From contig JAEXIT010000004.1 of the NCBI GenBank assembly GCA_023446155.1, positions 533,667 to 597,666 of the forward strand: a DNA stretch of 64,000 nucleotides. Direction: 5' to 3'. The position numbers were made by a program, and so were the translations under genes. The stretch comes from Bacteroidota bacterium (GTDB lineage Bacteria > Bacteroidota > Bacteroidia > Flavobacteriales > Flavobacteriaceae). Position 1 is the first letter of the stretch; every line of letters starts with the position of its first letter. Below the pieces are notes generated by a model. The model saw only the letters and a program-made list of their open reading frames with translations. It was not told the origin of the DNA and ran no database searches. Positions 34,617 through 43,018 of the stretch are shown here, piece by piece.

Positions 34617-35735
34617 TTATTTTTTTACGGGCGCATTTGCTGCGGGTTGTGCATTTTTACCAGCTTCCTGTGGAACGATTTCCTGGTTGTCGGCCAATTT
34701 GGTTACACCTTCGACTACAACTACTTCTCCGGATTCAACACCACCGGTTACGATAAAATTCAAACCGGAGGTACCGTTGGTTTCTATAATTTTCGAATGT
34801 ACTTTGTTGTCTTTTCCAACCGCATAGATCATTTGTTTTCCTTGCATGTCGTAAACCGCATTTTGAGGAATCAGGATTACGTCTTTTGCTTCCACCGGTA
34901 GGCGAATAATTCCGCTACCACCACTTCGTAAAACCGATTGTGGGTTCGGGAACTGCGCACGGAATTCGGTACTACCGGTACGGGCGTTAACCAGTCCGTT
35001 AACCGTTTCGATTTTCCCTTTGTGCTCGTACACCGAATTATCAGCAAGGATTAATTCTACCGAAGGAATCGCTTTGATTTTGTCGGACAAAGTAGCACCC
35101 GGGAAGGTTCTACTGAACTGAATCAATTGTTTTTCGTTCATCGTAAAATAAGCACGGACATTACGGATGTCTGATACAGTAGTTAGCGGATCGGCAGTAG
35201 TAGCACTTACCAAACTTCCTACTTTATATGGAATACTACCAATAACACCGTCTACCGGACTGGTAATCGTTCCAAAGCTGATATTTGCCGCAATACTGTT
35301 GTAACTCGCTTTGGCACGTGCTAAATTGGCTTTAGCCGTTTCTAAGGTTACATTACTGATAATTTTACGGTCCACTAACGGAATCAAACGATCCACTTCC
35401 ACCTGAGCGGCAGCTACGGCAGCTTTGGCCGCACCGGCATCCTGTGATAGGGTATTGGTTTCCAATTTAAACAACACCTGTCCTTTGCGTACCGTTTGTC
35501 CTTCGTCGACAAAAATCTGCTCGATAAAACCGCTTACTTTCGGGCGGATTTCTACATTTTGCTGACCTTGTAAATTGGCTGAATATTCTTGATAGGTTGT
35601 GGTATTTTCTTTGACTACTTTCTGAACGGGAAAGGGCATGGGACCACTAGGTTGCTGCTGTTGCGGATTTTTGTCTCCACACGATGCCAGTACCATCGAC
35701 AGGGCCAACATGCTAAATATTACTTTATTCTTCAT
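34617..35735 (-). CDS. RND efflux periplasmic adaptor
   Basis: The membrane-fusion protein that links pump and outer-membrane channel. It has 372 residues, anchored as a lipoprotein (lipobox MVLASCGDKN). The lipoyl-like halves contain VEIRPKVSGFIEQIFVDEGQTVRKGQVLF and ITSPVDGVIGSIPYKVGSLV, flanking an alpha-hairpin rich in Ala (about 105-150). A membrane-proximal domain ends the protein. It follows the GbsR-type regulator by 35 bases on the same strand. Confidence 0.95.
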   Translation of the reverse strand: MKNKVIFSMLALSMVLASCGDKNPQQQQPSGPMPFPVQKVVKENTTTYQEYSANLQGQQNVEIRPKVSGFIEQIFVDEGQTVRKGQVLFKLETNTLSQDAGAAKAAVAAAQVEVDRLIPLVDRKIISNVTLETAKANLARAKASYNSIAANISFGTITSPVDGVIGSIPYKVGSLVSATTADPLTTVSDIRNVRAYFTMNEKQLIQFSRTFPGATLSDKIKAIPSVELILADNSVYEHKGKIETVNGLVNARTGSTEFRAQFPNPQSVLRSGGSGIIRLPVEAKDVILIPQNAVYDMQGKQMIYAVGKDNKVHSKIIETNGTSGLNFIVTGGVESGEVVVVEGVTKLADNQEIVPQEAGKNAQPAANAPVKK

Positions 35736-35769
35736 AGGGTAAAATATTTATATATAATTGTAAATAGTT

Positions 35770-36261
35770 TTAAAATTCGTCTTTGGATAAGGAGTCTTCC
35801 TTCATACACTCGGTTAGTATGTTTTCAAACTTGCTCAGGTATTTCATATAGGTATCCATGGCATTGACAACAAACTCCGTATGGGCTTTGTCGTCTGCCG
35901 GATACGTAAGCTCATAGGATTTTACGCGGTTAAGCATGTTTTTTTCGGATTCAATAAATTTCAGATGGTTCTGAATACGTTCGTTGGGAGGGGAGGGCAT
36001 AAAGTATTTTTTACGGTCGCCGGTCTTGGTGTAATAACTGATTTTTCCCAACTTGAGCAATAAATTAATATTGGTCGATATGGTGCTTTTACTCGCACAA
36101 CCCTGATCGACCAGTTCTTCGAATGTCATGCCTTTATCGCGGACATTCATAATTAATAACCCTAATATTCGGGCCGCACAGGGCGGTAAATGATAATACG
36201 TTTCAAAGTGTATCCCGAATAATTCGATTAATTCTTCTTTTTCTTCCTGCTGTTTATTCAT
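35770..36261 (-). CDS. GbsR/MarR-family transcriptional regulator
   Basis: A winged-helix regulator of 163 residues. The DNA-binding part (about 15-95) contains LPPCAARILGLLIM, MTFEELVDQGCASKSTISTNINLLLKLGKI and YYTKTGDRKKYF, typical of the GbsR group. The C-terminal helices likely mediate dimerisation. It is the first gene of the efflux operon and so most likely controls the pump, probably as a repressor. It sits after a 309-base gap that carries a terminator of the upstream gene cluster. Confidence 0.9.
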   Translation of the reverse strand: MNKQQEEKEELIELFGIHFETYYHLPPCAARILGLLIMNVRDKGMTFEELVDQGCASKSTISTNINLLLKLGKISYYTKTGDRKKYFMPSPPNERIQNHLKFIESEKNMLNRVKSYELTYPADDKAHTEFVVNAMDTYMKYLSKFENILTECMKEDSLSKDEF

Positions 36262-36374
36262 GGGGATTGTCTGATTTTGGTTCGCAAAGATACGATTAGT
36301 TTGGTTGAAACCGAACCAACCGAACTTTACGGATGCGTTAAAAAATACTTAATATTTTGACGCTGCGTCAGCCG

Positions 36375-36421
36375 TAAAAAAAAAGAATCTGAATATTAGG
36401 ATATTACTACTATTCAGATTC
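36375..36421 (-). terminator. Terminator of the 36.5-40 kb gene cluster
   Basis: On the minus strand a perfect 11-bp stem GAATCTGAATA/TATTCAGATTC is followed by nine or more T. It separates the hypothetical cluster from the efflux operon. The rest of the 36262-36570 gap contains a short palindrome GACGCTGCGTC near 36359 and nothing else clear. Confidence 0.85.
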
Positions 36422-36570
36422 AAAAAACATTGAACTAATTTACAACAAAAATGAATTAAAAAAGCATTTTCTTGTTAAGAAATGATTGTCATTAGCCTGT
36501 TTGTGTGATATTATTATTCATTAGGGTTGCCTTTATAAGCTTGTGATTCCTTTTAATGCATATTGATTGG

Positions 36571-37689
36571 TTATTTTTTAGAGCCGTCGTCGGTATTCCA
36601 ATAATCGCCAACACCTATATATTCGATTTCTTTTTTAGTGAAAAAGGCTTCGTAAACCTTATCATCTTCCCGGATGGTTTTTATGTCTTCTTCAATGCTG
36701 TGCTTTTCGAAATACCATGTCTTTCCGGTATTCAGATTGGTCCAGCACACTCTGGTATCCGAATGCTCCACCAAAATACCTTTTTCCCATCCGCTACACG
36801 AAGGAACGCCACAACAACATGAAAAGATAAAGTATTCTCCATCTTGCTCCATACTTTTTAGAAATTCCGGAATAGCAATAAGGTCACTTTCAGCATAGGG
36901 CTTTTCAGCGTTGATCCGGATTTCAAATTTTCCCTGCATATATACTTCGCTTTCATCATATATCGATTGCGAAGCCGTAACGACCAGTTCTACGCAAATG
37001 GTATCATATATCTGAGCATGGAGCCAATTGGTTAGTTGTGTAAATTTTCCCGTTTCAATATAACTCTGATAATTTGAGATTTTATGGAATAAATCCTCAT
37101 AATCTTCTATTTCGTAATAGAGTTCTTTCGGATCGTCTCCAACTTTGATCATTTCATTATGGCATAGTATCATTTCATCTGCTTCCTCAACATAATAATC
37201 GGCCATGAGCTGTTTGGAATCGGAATAGTTGGCCAGTAAATAGGCTTCAAAATTGTAATTCCAACGATCAAAATCCGTAGTGCTTTTGAAATAGAATTCC
37301 CCATCCGTAATTTCATACCGACTTATTTCATCATCCCAGATTACGTAGTATAAGCTATCTTCCAAATAAGGAGCCATTTCCTTTAGAAAGGCATTGAAGT
37401 TATCATCAAAACCATATTTACTCCCACTTTGTATGCAGACATAAATACCAGGTTCCTTACAATCGATTATCCTTTCTGCTGCATAGACCGAGTATCTTCT
37501 CACTTTGCCATCGCGAGCGTTTATAATAAAAGTATTGGAAAAAATACCGAACGTTCCATCATCATTGGTTTGATTTATAATGGTGTATTTTTCTGAAAAG
37601 AGACTTTCTTTGTCTTTGCGAACCCGAAGGATAGCACCGGAGTTTAAAACTCTTGATTGAAGTTGGTATACGGAATGTAGTGTTCCCAT
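36571..37689 (-). CDS. Hypothetical protein with a CCCGVPSCSGW motif
   Basis: A 372-residue cytoplasmic protein with no signal peptide. I do not recognise the family. The N-terminal half (about 1-110) looks like a small beta-rich domain, and the middle is acidic (EEADEMILCHNEM, EIEDYEDLFHKI). The C-terminal third has EYFIFSCCCGVPSCSGWEKG, a cysteine cluster suited to binding zinc. It is the last gene of the minus-strand cluster, 38 bases after its neighbour, and ends at a strong terminator. Confidence 0.7.
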   Translation of the reverse strand: MGTLHSVYQLQSRVLNSGAILRVRKDKESLFSEKYTIINQTNDDGTFGIFSNTFIINARDGKVRRYSVYAAERIIDCKEPGIYVCIQSGSKYGFDDNFNAFLKEMAPYLEDSLYYVIWDDEISRYEITDGEFYFKSTTDFDRWNYNFEAYLLANYSDSKQLMADYYVEEADEMILCHNEMIKVGDDPKELYYEIEDYEDLFHKISNYQSYIETGKFTQLTNWLHAQIYDTICVELVVTASQSIYDESEVYMQGKFEIRINAEKPYAESDLIAIPEFLKSMEQDGEYFIFSCCCGVPSCSGWEKGILVEHSDTRVCWTNLNTGKTWYFEKHSIEEDIKTIREDDKVYEAFFTKKEIEYIGVGDYWNTDDGSKK

Positions 37690-37727
37690 TCGGATTATTT
37701 TTAGAGGAGTATATTTTTTTTAAGTAT

Positions 37728-38075
37728 CTAAATAGTAGGATCGATCACTTTTCCGAAAAATCGATTATACGCCATATCGCCGGTAAGTTTTTCGTTTTTG
37801 ATGATCCAGGCTATGTCAAACAATCCAATTATATTGGACATAACAAGCGGTCGGATCGGATCGCTAGGCGAGCAAAAAAAATGCGCTTCTTCCGAAGGGG
37901 CATAACCTTTACCATGATCGGTTAAAGTGACCCAAACACTAGTCTTTGCATCCACACCGGACATTCCCAGTTCCGTGTCCCATTTCCATCGTAGGTCGTC
38001 GGTCGCGCCAACTAAAATTACAGTATCTTGTATCTCAATCCAATTGACGATAAGGTGTGTAGCGGTTTCGCTCAT
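37728..38075 (-). CDS. Hypothetical protein
   Basis: A small protein of 115 residues with no signal peptide or membrane helix. Visible features are the N-terminal THLIVNWIEIQDTVILVGATDD, and AHFFCSPSDPIRPL in the middle. I do not recognise it. It lies 14 bases after the SUKH-like gene and 38 bases before the 372-residue protein gene, so it is probably co-transcribed. Confidence 0.65.
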   Translation of the reverse strand: MSETATHLIVNWIEIQDTVILVGATDDLRWKWDTELGMSGVDAKTSVWVTLTDHGKGYAPSEEAHFFCSPSDPIRPLVMSNIIGLFDIAWIIKNEKLTGDMAYNRFFGKVIDPTI

Positions 38076-38089
38076 TTTATTTTGATAAT

Positions 38090-38860
38090 TTATTTGATCA
38101 ATCTTTTCTGCAGAAAGGATGCGATTTCGTTGTATTCCCAGTTTTCAATACAAGCCGAATAATCGGTTCCGGCATAAACAGCGATCGTATTCTCTTTTTG
38201 ACCCAAGACGGTTTGACTCCAAAAATCAAAATAGTCCAAATAGAAAACATTGATATTATCCGGTTGGTATTTTACTTTATTACCGTCGGCGAATAACTGA
38301 GCAGCCGGTGGAATGATGGTTTTAATTCCCGAATCGGCAAACTCAATAGCAGATTCACCATAGAATACAAATTCTTTTACCATGTTTGGATCCGACATAC
38401 GATTGTTAAAAGCAGGTTCGTCAAAATCCAATCCGATCATGGCATGAAACTCATCTCTGACGTCATCTTCGTATTCTTCATTTTTGATCATATCGGCATA
38501 ACTCAACGCTTCCGGATCGACATCAAATTGATCCCAGTCAACGATTTCATCTTTATCGTATTCTTCCCAAACCTTGCTCGGATTGATATATCGGAATTCA
38601 AATCCGTCAAAACACTCGTAAAAGGAGGCCAATTCCGGATCGATTTCCTTGTTAAACAATTGCTTGTATTGTGAGGCCAGCATTTGTGCGTTTTCTGCCG
38701 ATCCTTTTGGAATATACAAATGGGTGATAAATAGATTCGGATTCTGGTGGATGTTTTTGATTTTGTCGTAAACACTTTGTCCTAAATTTTCGAATGCACT
38801 GCCTTTAGTTCCTTTACAGTCTTTTAGGTATTCGATTTGATTTAATAAATCTGGATTCAT
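38090..38860 (-). CDS. SUKH (SMI1/KNR4)-like protein
   Basis: A 256-residue acidic protein. The segment IDPELASFYECFDGFEF (about residues 72-88) matches the start of the SMI1/KNR4 or SUKH fold. SUKH proteins in bacteria are often immunity proteins of polymorphic toxin systems, though some have other roles. The match is by eye, not by profile. It lies in a cluster of short hypothetical genes, and no toxin gene is seen in the window. Confidence 0.6.
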   Translation of the reverse strand: MNPDLLNQIEYLKDCKGTKGSAFENLGQSVYDKIKNIHQNPNLFITHLYIPKGSAENAQMLASQYKQLFNKEIDPELASFYECFDGFEFRYINPSKVWEEYDKDEIVDWDQFDVDPEALSYADMIKNEEYEDDVRDEFHAMIGLDFDEPAFNNRMSDPNMVKEFVFYGESAIEFADSGIKTIIPPAAQLFADGNKVKYQPDNINVFYLDYFDFWSQTVLGQKENTIAVYAGTDYSACIENWEYNEIASFLQKRLIK

Positions 38861-38995
38861 ATTTTAAAGTTAAATGGTTGTAATGTTTTTATAAATTCTA
38901 TTTCGTTAGAAAGATGAAATAGAAAAGTAAGGGTAATGCAAGAACGCAATTAAAAACGGTTTCTCCATTTTGGATGTAAGATAGCCGTTTTTTGT

Positions 38996-39502
38996 TTATC
39001 GGAGTTGGTACTGTTTTCGGAGAAGCTCAATGATAGGAACGAATACTTCTACGGCATCTGTTGCCGCTCTCCAGGTATAATCCACGTTTTTATAGGTCAA
39101 ACGGAATCCAAATTTCCATTCGGAACCGTCTAAAATGATTCCATTTTCATTCCGGATACTTTCGGGTAATGCAATGGATTCCAATTTCGATAATTGCTCT
39201 TTTAATAGTATCGTATCGGTTTCGGAAAGGATTTTTTCGCCCGTTACAATTCTAAGCCGATCCAGATTGTAAATCCCGCTGGGCCATTGGGAGTAGTTGT
39301 ATTCGGTGTCCCATTGTCTAAACGCCGAACGGATGGTTCCGTTTGTATTTTCAACGATAATTATTTTATACGGAAATCCGCCAATTGATGGAAACTGGGC
39401 GAAATAAGCCAGGATTTTTTCTCCGTCTTTTAAATCAAAGCTTTCGACTTCAATTTCGGCCGCACGCATTACGGCTATGGGATCATTGGTAAGTCTTTCC
39501 AT
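38996..39502 (-). CDS. Hypothetical protein
   Basis: A 168-residue protein without signal peptide, part of the minus-strand hypothetical cluster. The N-terminus (MERLTNDPIAVMRAAEIEV) is followed by a beta-rich domain with YFAQFPSIGGFPYKIIIV, and the C-terminal part contains KFGFRLTYKNVDYTWRAATDAVEV. I do not recognise it. The gap to the SUKH-like gene (about 135 bases) is longer than between other members, so it may have its own transcript. Confidence 0.6.
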   Translation of the reverse strand: MERLTNDPIAVMRAAEIEVESFDLKDGEKILAYFAQFPSIGGFPYKIIIVENTNGTIRSAFRQWDTEYNYSQWPSGIYNLDRLRIVTGEKILSETDTILLKEQLSKLESIALPESIRNENGIILDGSEWKFGFRLTYKNVDYTWRAATDAVEVFVPIIELLRKQYQLR

Positions 39503-39597
39503 TTTTTGGACCTTTACTTGTGCGGATTTTAAGGTTAAAAATTTCAGTTGATCATTAGATAGGAGTAGGGCTTTTTAGGTAAAGTAAGCCTGTTTGA

Positions 39598-40039
39598 TTA
39601 TTCTAAGTCAATCTTAAAATCTTCTTTGAGGAATTCTCTAAAATCGGCCCATTCCACTTCATTATGATGCCCACACCAGGGGTGAGCATCATTGAAGTCG
39701 AATATTTTTTCAAAATCATCTGAAGATTTATCACAGCATAGTAGGAACTCATGGTGTGATCCCCATTCCGCCAATGACCAGAAAAATTGTATCATTTTTG
39801 GTGAGTTGGTTGGTATCCCGTCGTTCTAAAAATTCATCGCCAAACATTTGTATCCAGAATTTGGTACTGGATAACGCACTGGAAAGGCTGTGTAAATCGC
39901 CCACTTTTAATTTTTGGACATTATCCGTATAGGTTCGTGGTACCTCAAGGTTTTGATCAAGATATTCCGAATCGAAATAAGGAGCGTAAATTTGCTTTAA
40001 TCGTTCCGTTACTTCCTTGTTGATTTCCTCTTGATTCAT
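39598..40039 (-). pseudogene. Frameshifted hypothetical gene
   Basis: The reading frame from 40039 runs through TNQLTKNDTI and then leaves the natural frame, stopping 12 codons later. The frame continuing to 39598 joins at the same point with FWSLAEWGSHHEFLLCCDK and reads to a natural end. Removing one T from the TTTTT run near 39784-39788 gives one continuous protein of about 146 residues. It is either a real one-base insertion, a phase-variable homopolymer, or a sequencing error. The protein is unrecognised; the FDFNDAHPWCGHHNE segment recalls small SUKH/immunity-type proteins. Confidence 0.75.
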
Positions 40040-40084
40040 ATTTTAATTTTTTGGTCTATACGATTTAAGGATAGTTGCAAACGA

Positions 40085-41161
40085 TTAGTTTTCGATTTTA
40101 ATTTCAAACATTTTATCCCAGTTTTTACCGGTCACAAAAATGGTTTTGGTTTTAGGATTGTAAGCGATTCCGTTTAAAACATCCAAATCCGGGTGTGCGG
40201 TTACTTTCGATTTTAAATCGGTCAGGTTGATAATGGCTTCTACCGCACCGTTTTTCGGATCGATAATCGCAATGGCATCTTTGGTATAGATATTCGCATA
40301 AATTTTACCGTCGATCCATTCCATTTCGTTTACTGCTTTAATTTTAGAACCGGCCGTATACACATTGATATAGTCTACTTCTTTAAAATTTTCCGGATTT
40401 ACAAACCAAATTTTTTCGGTTCCGTCGGACATTAACAGGTTTTTACCGTCGTTTGATAATCCCCATCCTTCCATTTGTTTGAAATAAGGGAAGGTTTTTT
40501 CTTTTTTAAAGGTATCGGCATTATATACGTAGGCTTCGTTATTCTGATACGTCAGCTGGTAGACTTTATTGTTTAATACAGTCGTACCTTCTGCAAATAC
40601 GTTTTGTGGTAATTCGATACTCTTATATACTTTTCCGGTTTTATAATCGGTTTTGCGCAAACTGGAAATCCCGCGTAATCCGGTTCCGTTTCCGGCGCCG
40701 TTTCCGGTACTTTCAATTAACGTATCACGGTAAAACTCCAATCCCTGTGTATAAGCTTTGATATCGTGCGGGTAGGTGTTTAGTATTTTATAGTTTAAAA
40801 GTTTTGGTTGTACGTCCGATACGACTTCAATACGACCGGTCACTTCATTGGCGTTTCCTTCTGAATATACCAAGGCTTTAATATTTTGATACCCCAGTTT
40901 TTGTTCTTTTAAAGCAAAAACAAATTTTTCACTTCCTTTTACCTGTCCGACTTTTTTGTCGTTGATGTAAAAAATAATGGAGTCGATTGTCTTGTTTTCG
41001 GCATTTTTGATACCCAGTCCAAGGCTTTCTTTGGGCTGATAGACCTCTTTTAGGTCGGTTGTATCAAGGCTAAATAAATTTTCTTCATTTTTTTTTCCGT
41101 TGTCACACGAAAAGAAAAAAGAGCTTAATAAAATGAATGCGAATGCATTATACTTTTTCAT
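40085..41161 (-). CDS. Glutaminyl-peptide cyclotransferase (beta-propeller type)
   Basis: An enzyme that cyclises N-terminal glutamine to pyroglutamate on exported peptides or proteins. I take the ATG of MKKYNAFAF as start, because it places a lipobox (SSFFFSCDNG) correctly; the product is 358 residues. A short Ig-like N-terminal domain (about 20-120) precedes a five-bladed propeller of the glutamine-cyclotransferase family with YTQGLEFYRDTLIESTG, AEGTTVLNNKVYQLTY, and DVLNGIAYNPKTKTIFVTGKNWDKMF. It is on the opposite strand to the SRP RNA, 90 bases away. It may act on cysteine-rich peptides, but nothing links them. Confidence 0.92.
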   Translation of the reverse strand: MKKYNAFAFILLSSFFFSCDNGKKNEENLFSLDTTDLKEVYQPKESLGLGIKNAENKTIDSIIFYINDKKVGQVKGSEKFVFALKEQKLGYQNIKALVYSEGNANEVTGRIEVVSDVQPKLLNYKILNTYPHDIKAYTQGLEFYRDTLIESTGNGAGNGTGLRGISSLRKTDYKTGKVYKSIELPQNVFAEGTTVLNNKVYQLTYQNNEAYVYNADTFKKEKTFPYFKQMEGWGLSNDGKNLLMSDGTEKIWFVNPENFKEVDYINVYTAGSKIKAVNEMEWIDGKIYANIYTKDAIAIIDPKNGAVEAIINLTDLKSKVTAHPDLDVLNGIAYNPKTKTIFVTGKNWDKMFEIKIEN

Positions 41162-41216
41162 GATTCTTAAAATTGGATACCACAATATACAATTGTATTT
41201 TATATCTCACAATTGC

Positions 41217-41247
41217 CTTGCAAAAATATAAAAAGATTGTATATTTG
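41217..41247 (+). promoter_or_regulatory. Promoter of the SRP RNA gene
   Basis: CTTG (41217-41220), 19 bases, then TATATTTG (41240-41247). This matches the Bacteroidota -33/-7 consensus, and transcription would begin a few bases later at the RNA's 5' end. Confidence 0.8.
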
Positions 41248-41250
41248 CAC

Positions 41251-41345
41251 CGGCAAGTCCTACACGACCAGCTCCTGCAGACTCCTCCAGGGTGGGAACA
41301 CAGCAAAGGTATGTGGTTGTAGCGGTGCGATGTAGGTCGCTTGCC
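41251..41345 (+). ncRNA. ffs: Signal recognition particle RNA (4.5S type)
   Basis: A short hairpin RNA of about 95 bases. The ends CGGCAAG and CTTGCC pair, and the interior contains CTCCTCCAGGGTGGGAACAC and AGCAAAGGTA, the conserved apical SRP motif seen in Bacteroidota 4.5S RNAs. Together with Ffh it targets membrane proteins to the translocon. A consensus promoter lies just upstream and a terminator 10 bases downstream. Confidence 0.92.
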
Positions 41346-41355
41346 ATTTTTTCTT

Positions 41356-41381
41356 AGATCTCCTTTTGGGAGATTTTTTTG
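41356..41381 (+). terminator. SRP RNA terminator
   Basis: AGATCTCC/GGGAGAT stem with a short T-rich loop, followed by seven T. Confidence 0.8.
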
Positions 41382-41444
41382 TTTTAGGACTTTTGTAACG
41401 TTTTTCTTCCTTATTTTAGCAACACAAATTTTGAACCGGATACT

Positions 41445-42248
41445 ATGGGAAAAGTGGTTTTGATTACCGGAGGCTCGTCGGGCATCGGAAAAGCCATAGG
41501 CGAATTATTATTTCAAAAAGGATATACCGTTTACGGGACCAGCAGGAACCCCGAAAAAATACAGCAAACACTTTTTCCGTTAGTAGCGATGGAGGTGCGC
41601 AATGCCGATACGATTCGTACGGCTGTGGAAGCAGTTATAGCCAAGGAAGGACGACTAGACATTTTGATCAATAATGCAGGCGTAGGAATTACCGGTCCGC
41701 TGGAAGAAATTCCGGGCGATGAAATTCGCAATAATTTCGAAACCAATCTTTTTGGACCGATCGAGGTGATGAAAGCGGTTTTACCGCATATGCGCAAACA
41801 GCAATCCGGATTGATCATCAATGTGACGTCCATTGCCGGTTATATGGGGTTACCATACCGAAGTGTGTATTCGGCTTCCAAAGGTGCTTTGGAATTGATT
41901 ACGGAAGCACTACGAATGGAGGTAAAGGCTTTTGGTATTCATATTACGAATGTGGCTCCTGGGGATTTTGCTACCAATATCGCTTCGGGACGTTATCACG
42001 CGCCGTTGGTAAAAGGTTCGGCTTATGAAGTTCCGTATGGGAATACGTTAAGTATGATGAATGATCATGTCGATAGTGGAAGCGATCCTAGTCAAATGGC
42101 TGCTGCGGTATATGCGATTATTCAAAACCCGAATCCGAAGATCCATTATAAGGTTGGGGCATTTATGCAGAAGTTTTCGATTGTTTTAAAACGGGTGCTT
42201 CCGGATAAAGTATACGAAAAGTTATTAATGAACCATTATAAGTTGTAA
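41445..42248 (+). CDS. Short-chain dehydrogenase/reductase
   Basis: An NAD(P)-dependent SDR of 267 residues. The Rossmann glycine motif is GGSSGIGKA (9-17), NNAG at 76-79, catalytic Ser129, and Tyr142 and Lys146 in YSASK. R33 or R34 in GTSRNPEK after the second strand suggests NADP(H) preference. Substrate unknown; classical SDRs of this type act on hydroxyls or ketones of small molecules. It is transcribed in the same direction as the transaldolase-like gene 46 bases downstream, so they may be co-transcribed. Confidence 0.92.
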   Translation: MGKVVLITGGSSGIGKAIGELLFQKGYTVYGTSRNPEKIQQTLFPLVAMEVRNADTIRTAVEAVIAKEGRLDILINNAGVGITGPLEEIPGDEIRNNFETNLFGPIEVMKAVLPHMRKQQSGLIINVTSIAGYMGLPYRSVYSASKGALELITEALRMEVKAFGIHITNVAPGDFATNIASGRYHAPLVKGSAYEVPYGNTLSMMNDHVDSGSDPSQMAAAVYAIIQNPNPKIHYKVGAFMQKFSIVLKRVLPDKVYEKLLMNHYKL

Positions 42249-42294
42249 TTTTGTAATCCGAATTTTAACACAACTATCATTAAATATATTTAAG

Positions 42295-42951
42295 ATGAAA
42301 TTTTTTATTGACACGGCTAATTTAGAGCAAATTAAAGAAGCGCAAGCTTTGGGAGTATTGGATGGTGTAACTACTAATCCGTCGCTAATGGCCAAAGAAG
42401 GAATCACTGGAAAAGACAATATTCTAAAACACTATGTTGCCATTTGTAATATTGTTGACGGCGATGTAAGTGCTGAAGTAATTGCTACCGATTACGAAGG
42501 AATGGTTCGCGAAGGAGAAGAATTGGCTGAACTACACGAGCAAATTGTGGTGAAAATCCCAATGACAAAAGAAGGAATCAAAGCCTGTAAATATTTTTCA
42601 GATCGTGGTATTAAAACAAACGTTACCTTGGTATTCTCTGCTGGTCAGGCTTTATTGGCTGCCAAAGCAGGAGCAACTTATGTATCGCCTTTCTTAGGTC
42701 GTTTGGACGATGTTTCGACAGATGGTTTAAACCTGATCGACGAAATCCGTTTGATTTATGATAACTATGCTTACGAAACACAAATTCTGGCTGCTTCGGT
42801 ACGTCATACGATGCACGTGGTAAATTGTGCGAAGATTGGAGCCGATGTAATGACAGGACCATTGTCGTCTATCTTAGGATTGCTAAAACACCCGCTTACC
42901 GATATCGGTTTGGCACAGTTTTTAGCCGACTACGAAAAAGGAAACAAATAA
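42295..42951 (+). CDS. fsa: Fructose-6-phosphate aldolase / transaldolase (FSA/TalC type)
   Basis: A small transaldolase-family enzyme of 218 residues. The Schiff-base lysine is Lys87 in VVKIPMTKEG, and the N-terminus MKFFIDTANLEQI with GVTTNPSL (24-31) is typical. It works in sugar phosphate metabolism as a transaldolase or fructose-6-phosphate aldolase; sequence does not separate the two roles. It follows the SDR gene on the same strand and ends at a terminator shared with the convergent thioredoxin-fold gene. Confidence 0.92.
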   Translation: MKFFIDTANLEQIKEAQALGVLDGVTTNPSLMAKEGITGKDNILKHYVAICNIVDGDVSAEVIATDYEGMVREGEELAELHEQIVVKIPMTKEGIKACKYFSDRGIKTNVTLVFSAGQALLAAKAGATYVSPFLGRLDDVSTDGLNLIDEIRLIYDNYAYETQILAASVRHTMHVVNCAKIGADVMTGPLSSILGLLKHPLTDIGLAQFLADYEKGNK

Positions 42952-42970
42952 TACTCCTTAGTATAAAAGC

Positions 42971-43006
42971 AAAAAGGCGGTTTCACTAACGAAACCGCCT
43001 TTTTTA
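42971..43006. terminator. Bidirectional terminator between fsa and the thioredoxin-fold gene
   Basis: AAAAAGGCGGTTTC/GAAACCGCCTTTTT around a short loop, with T-runs on both strands. Confidence 0.9.
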
Positions 43007-43018
43007 TGTTTAGTTTGT

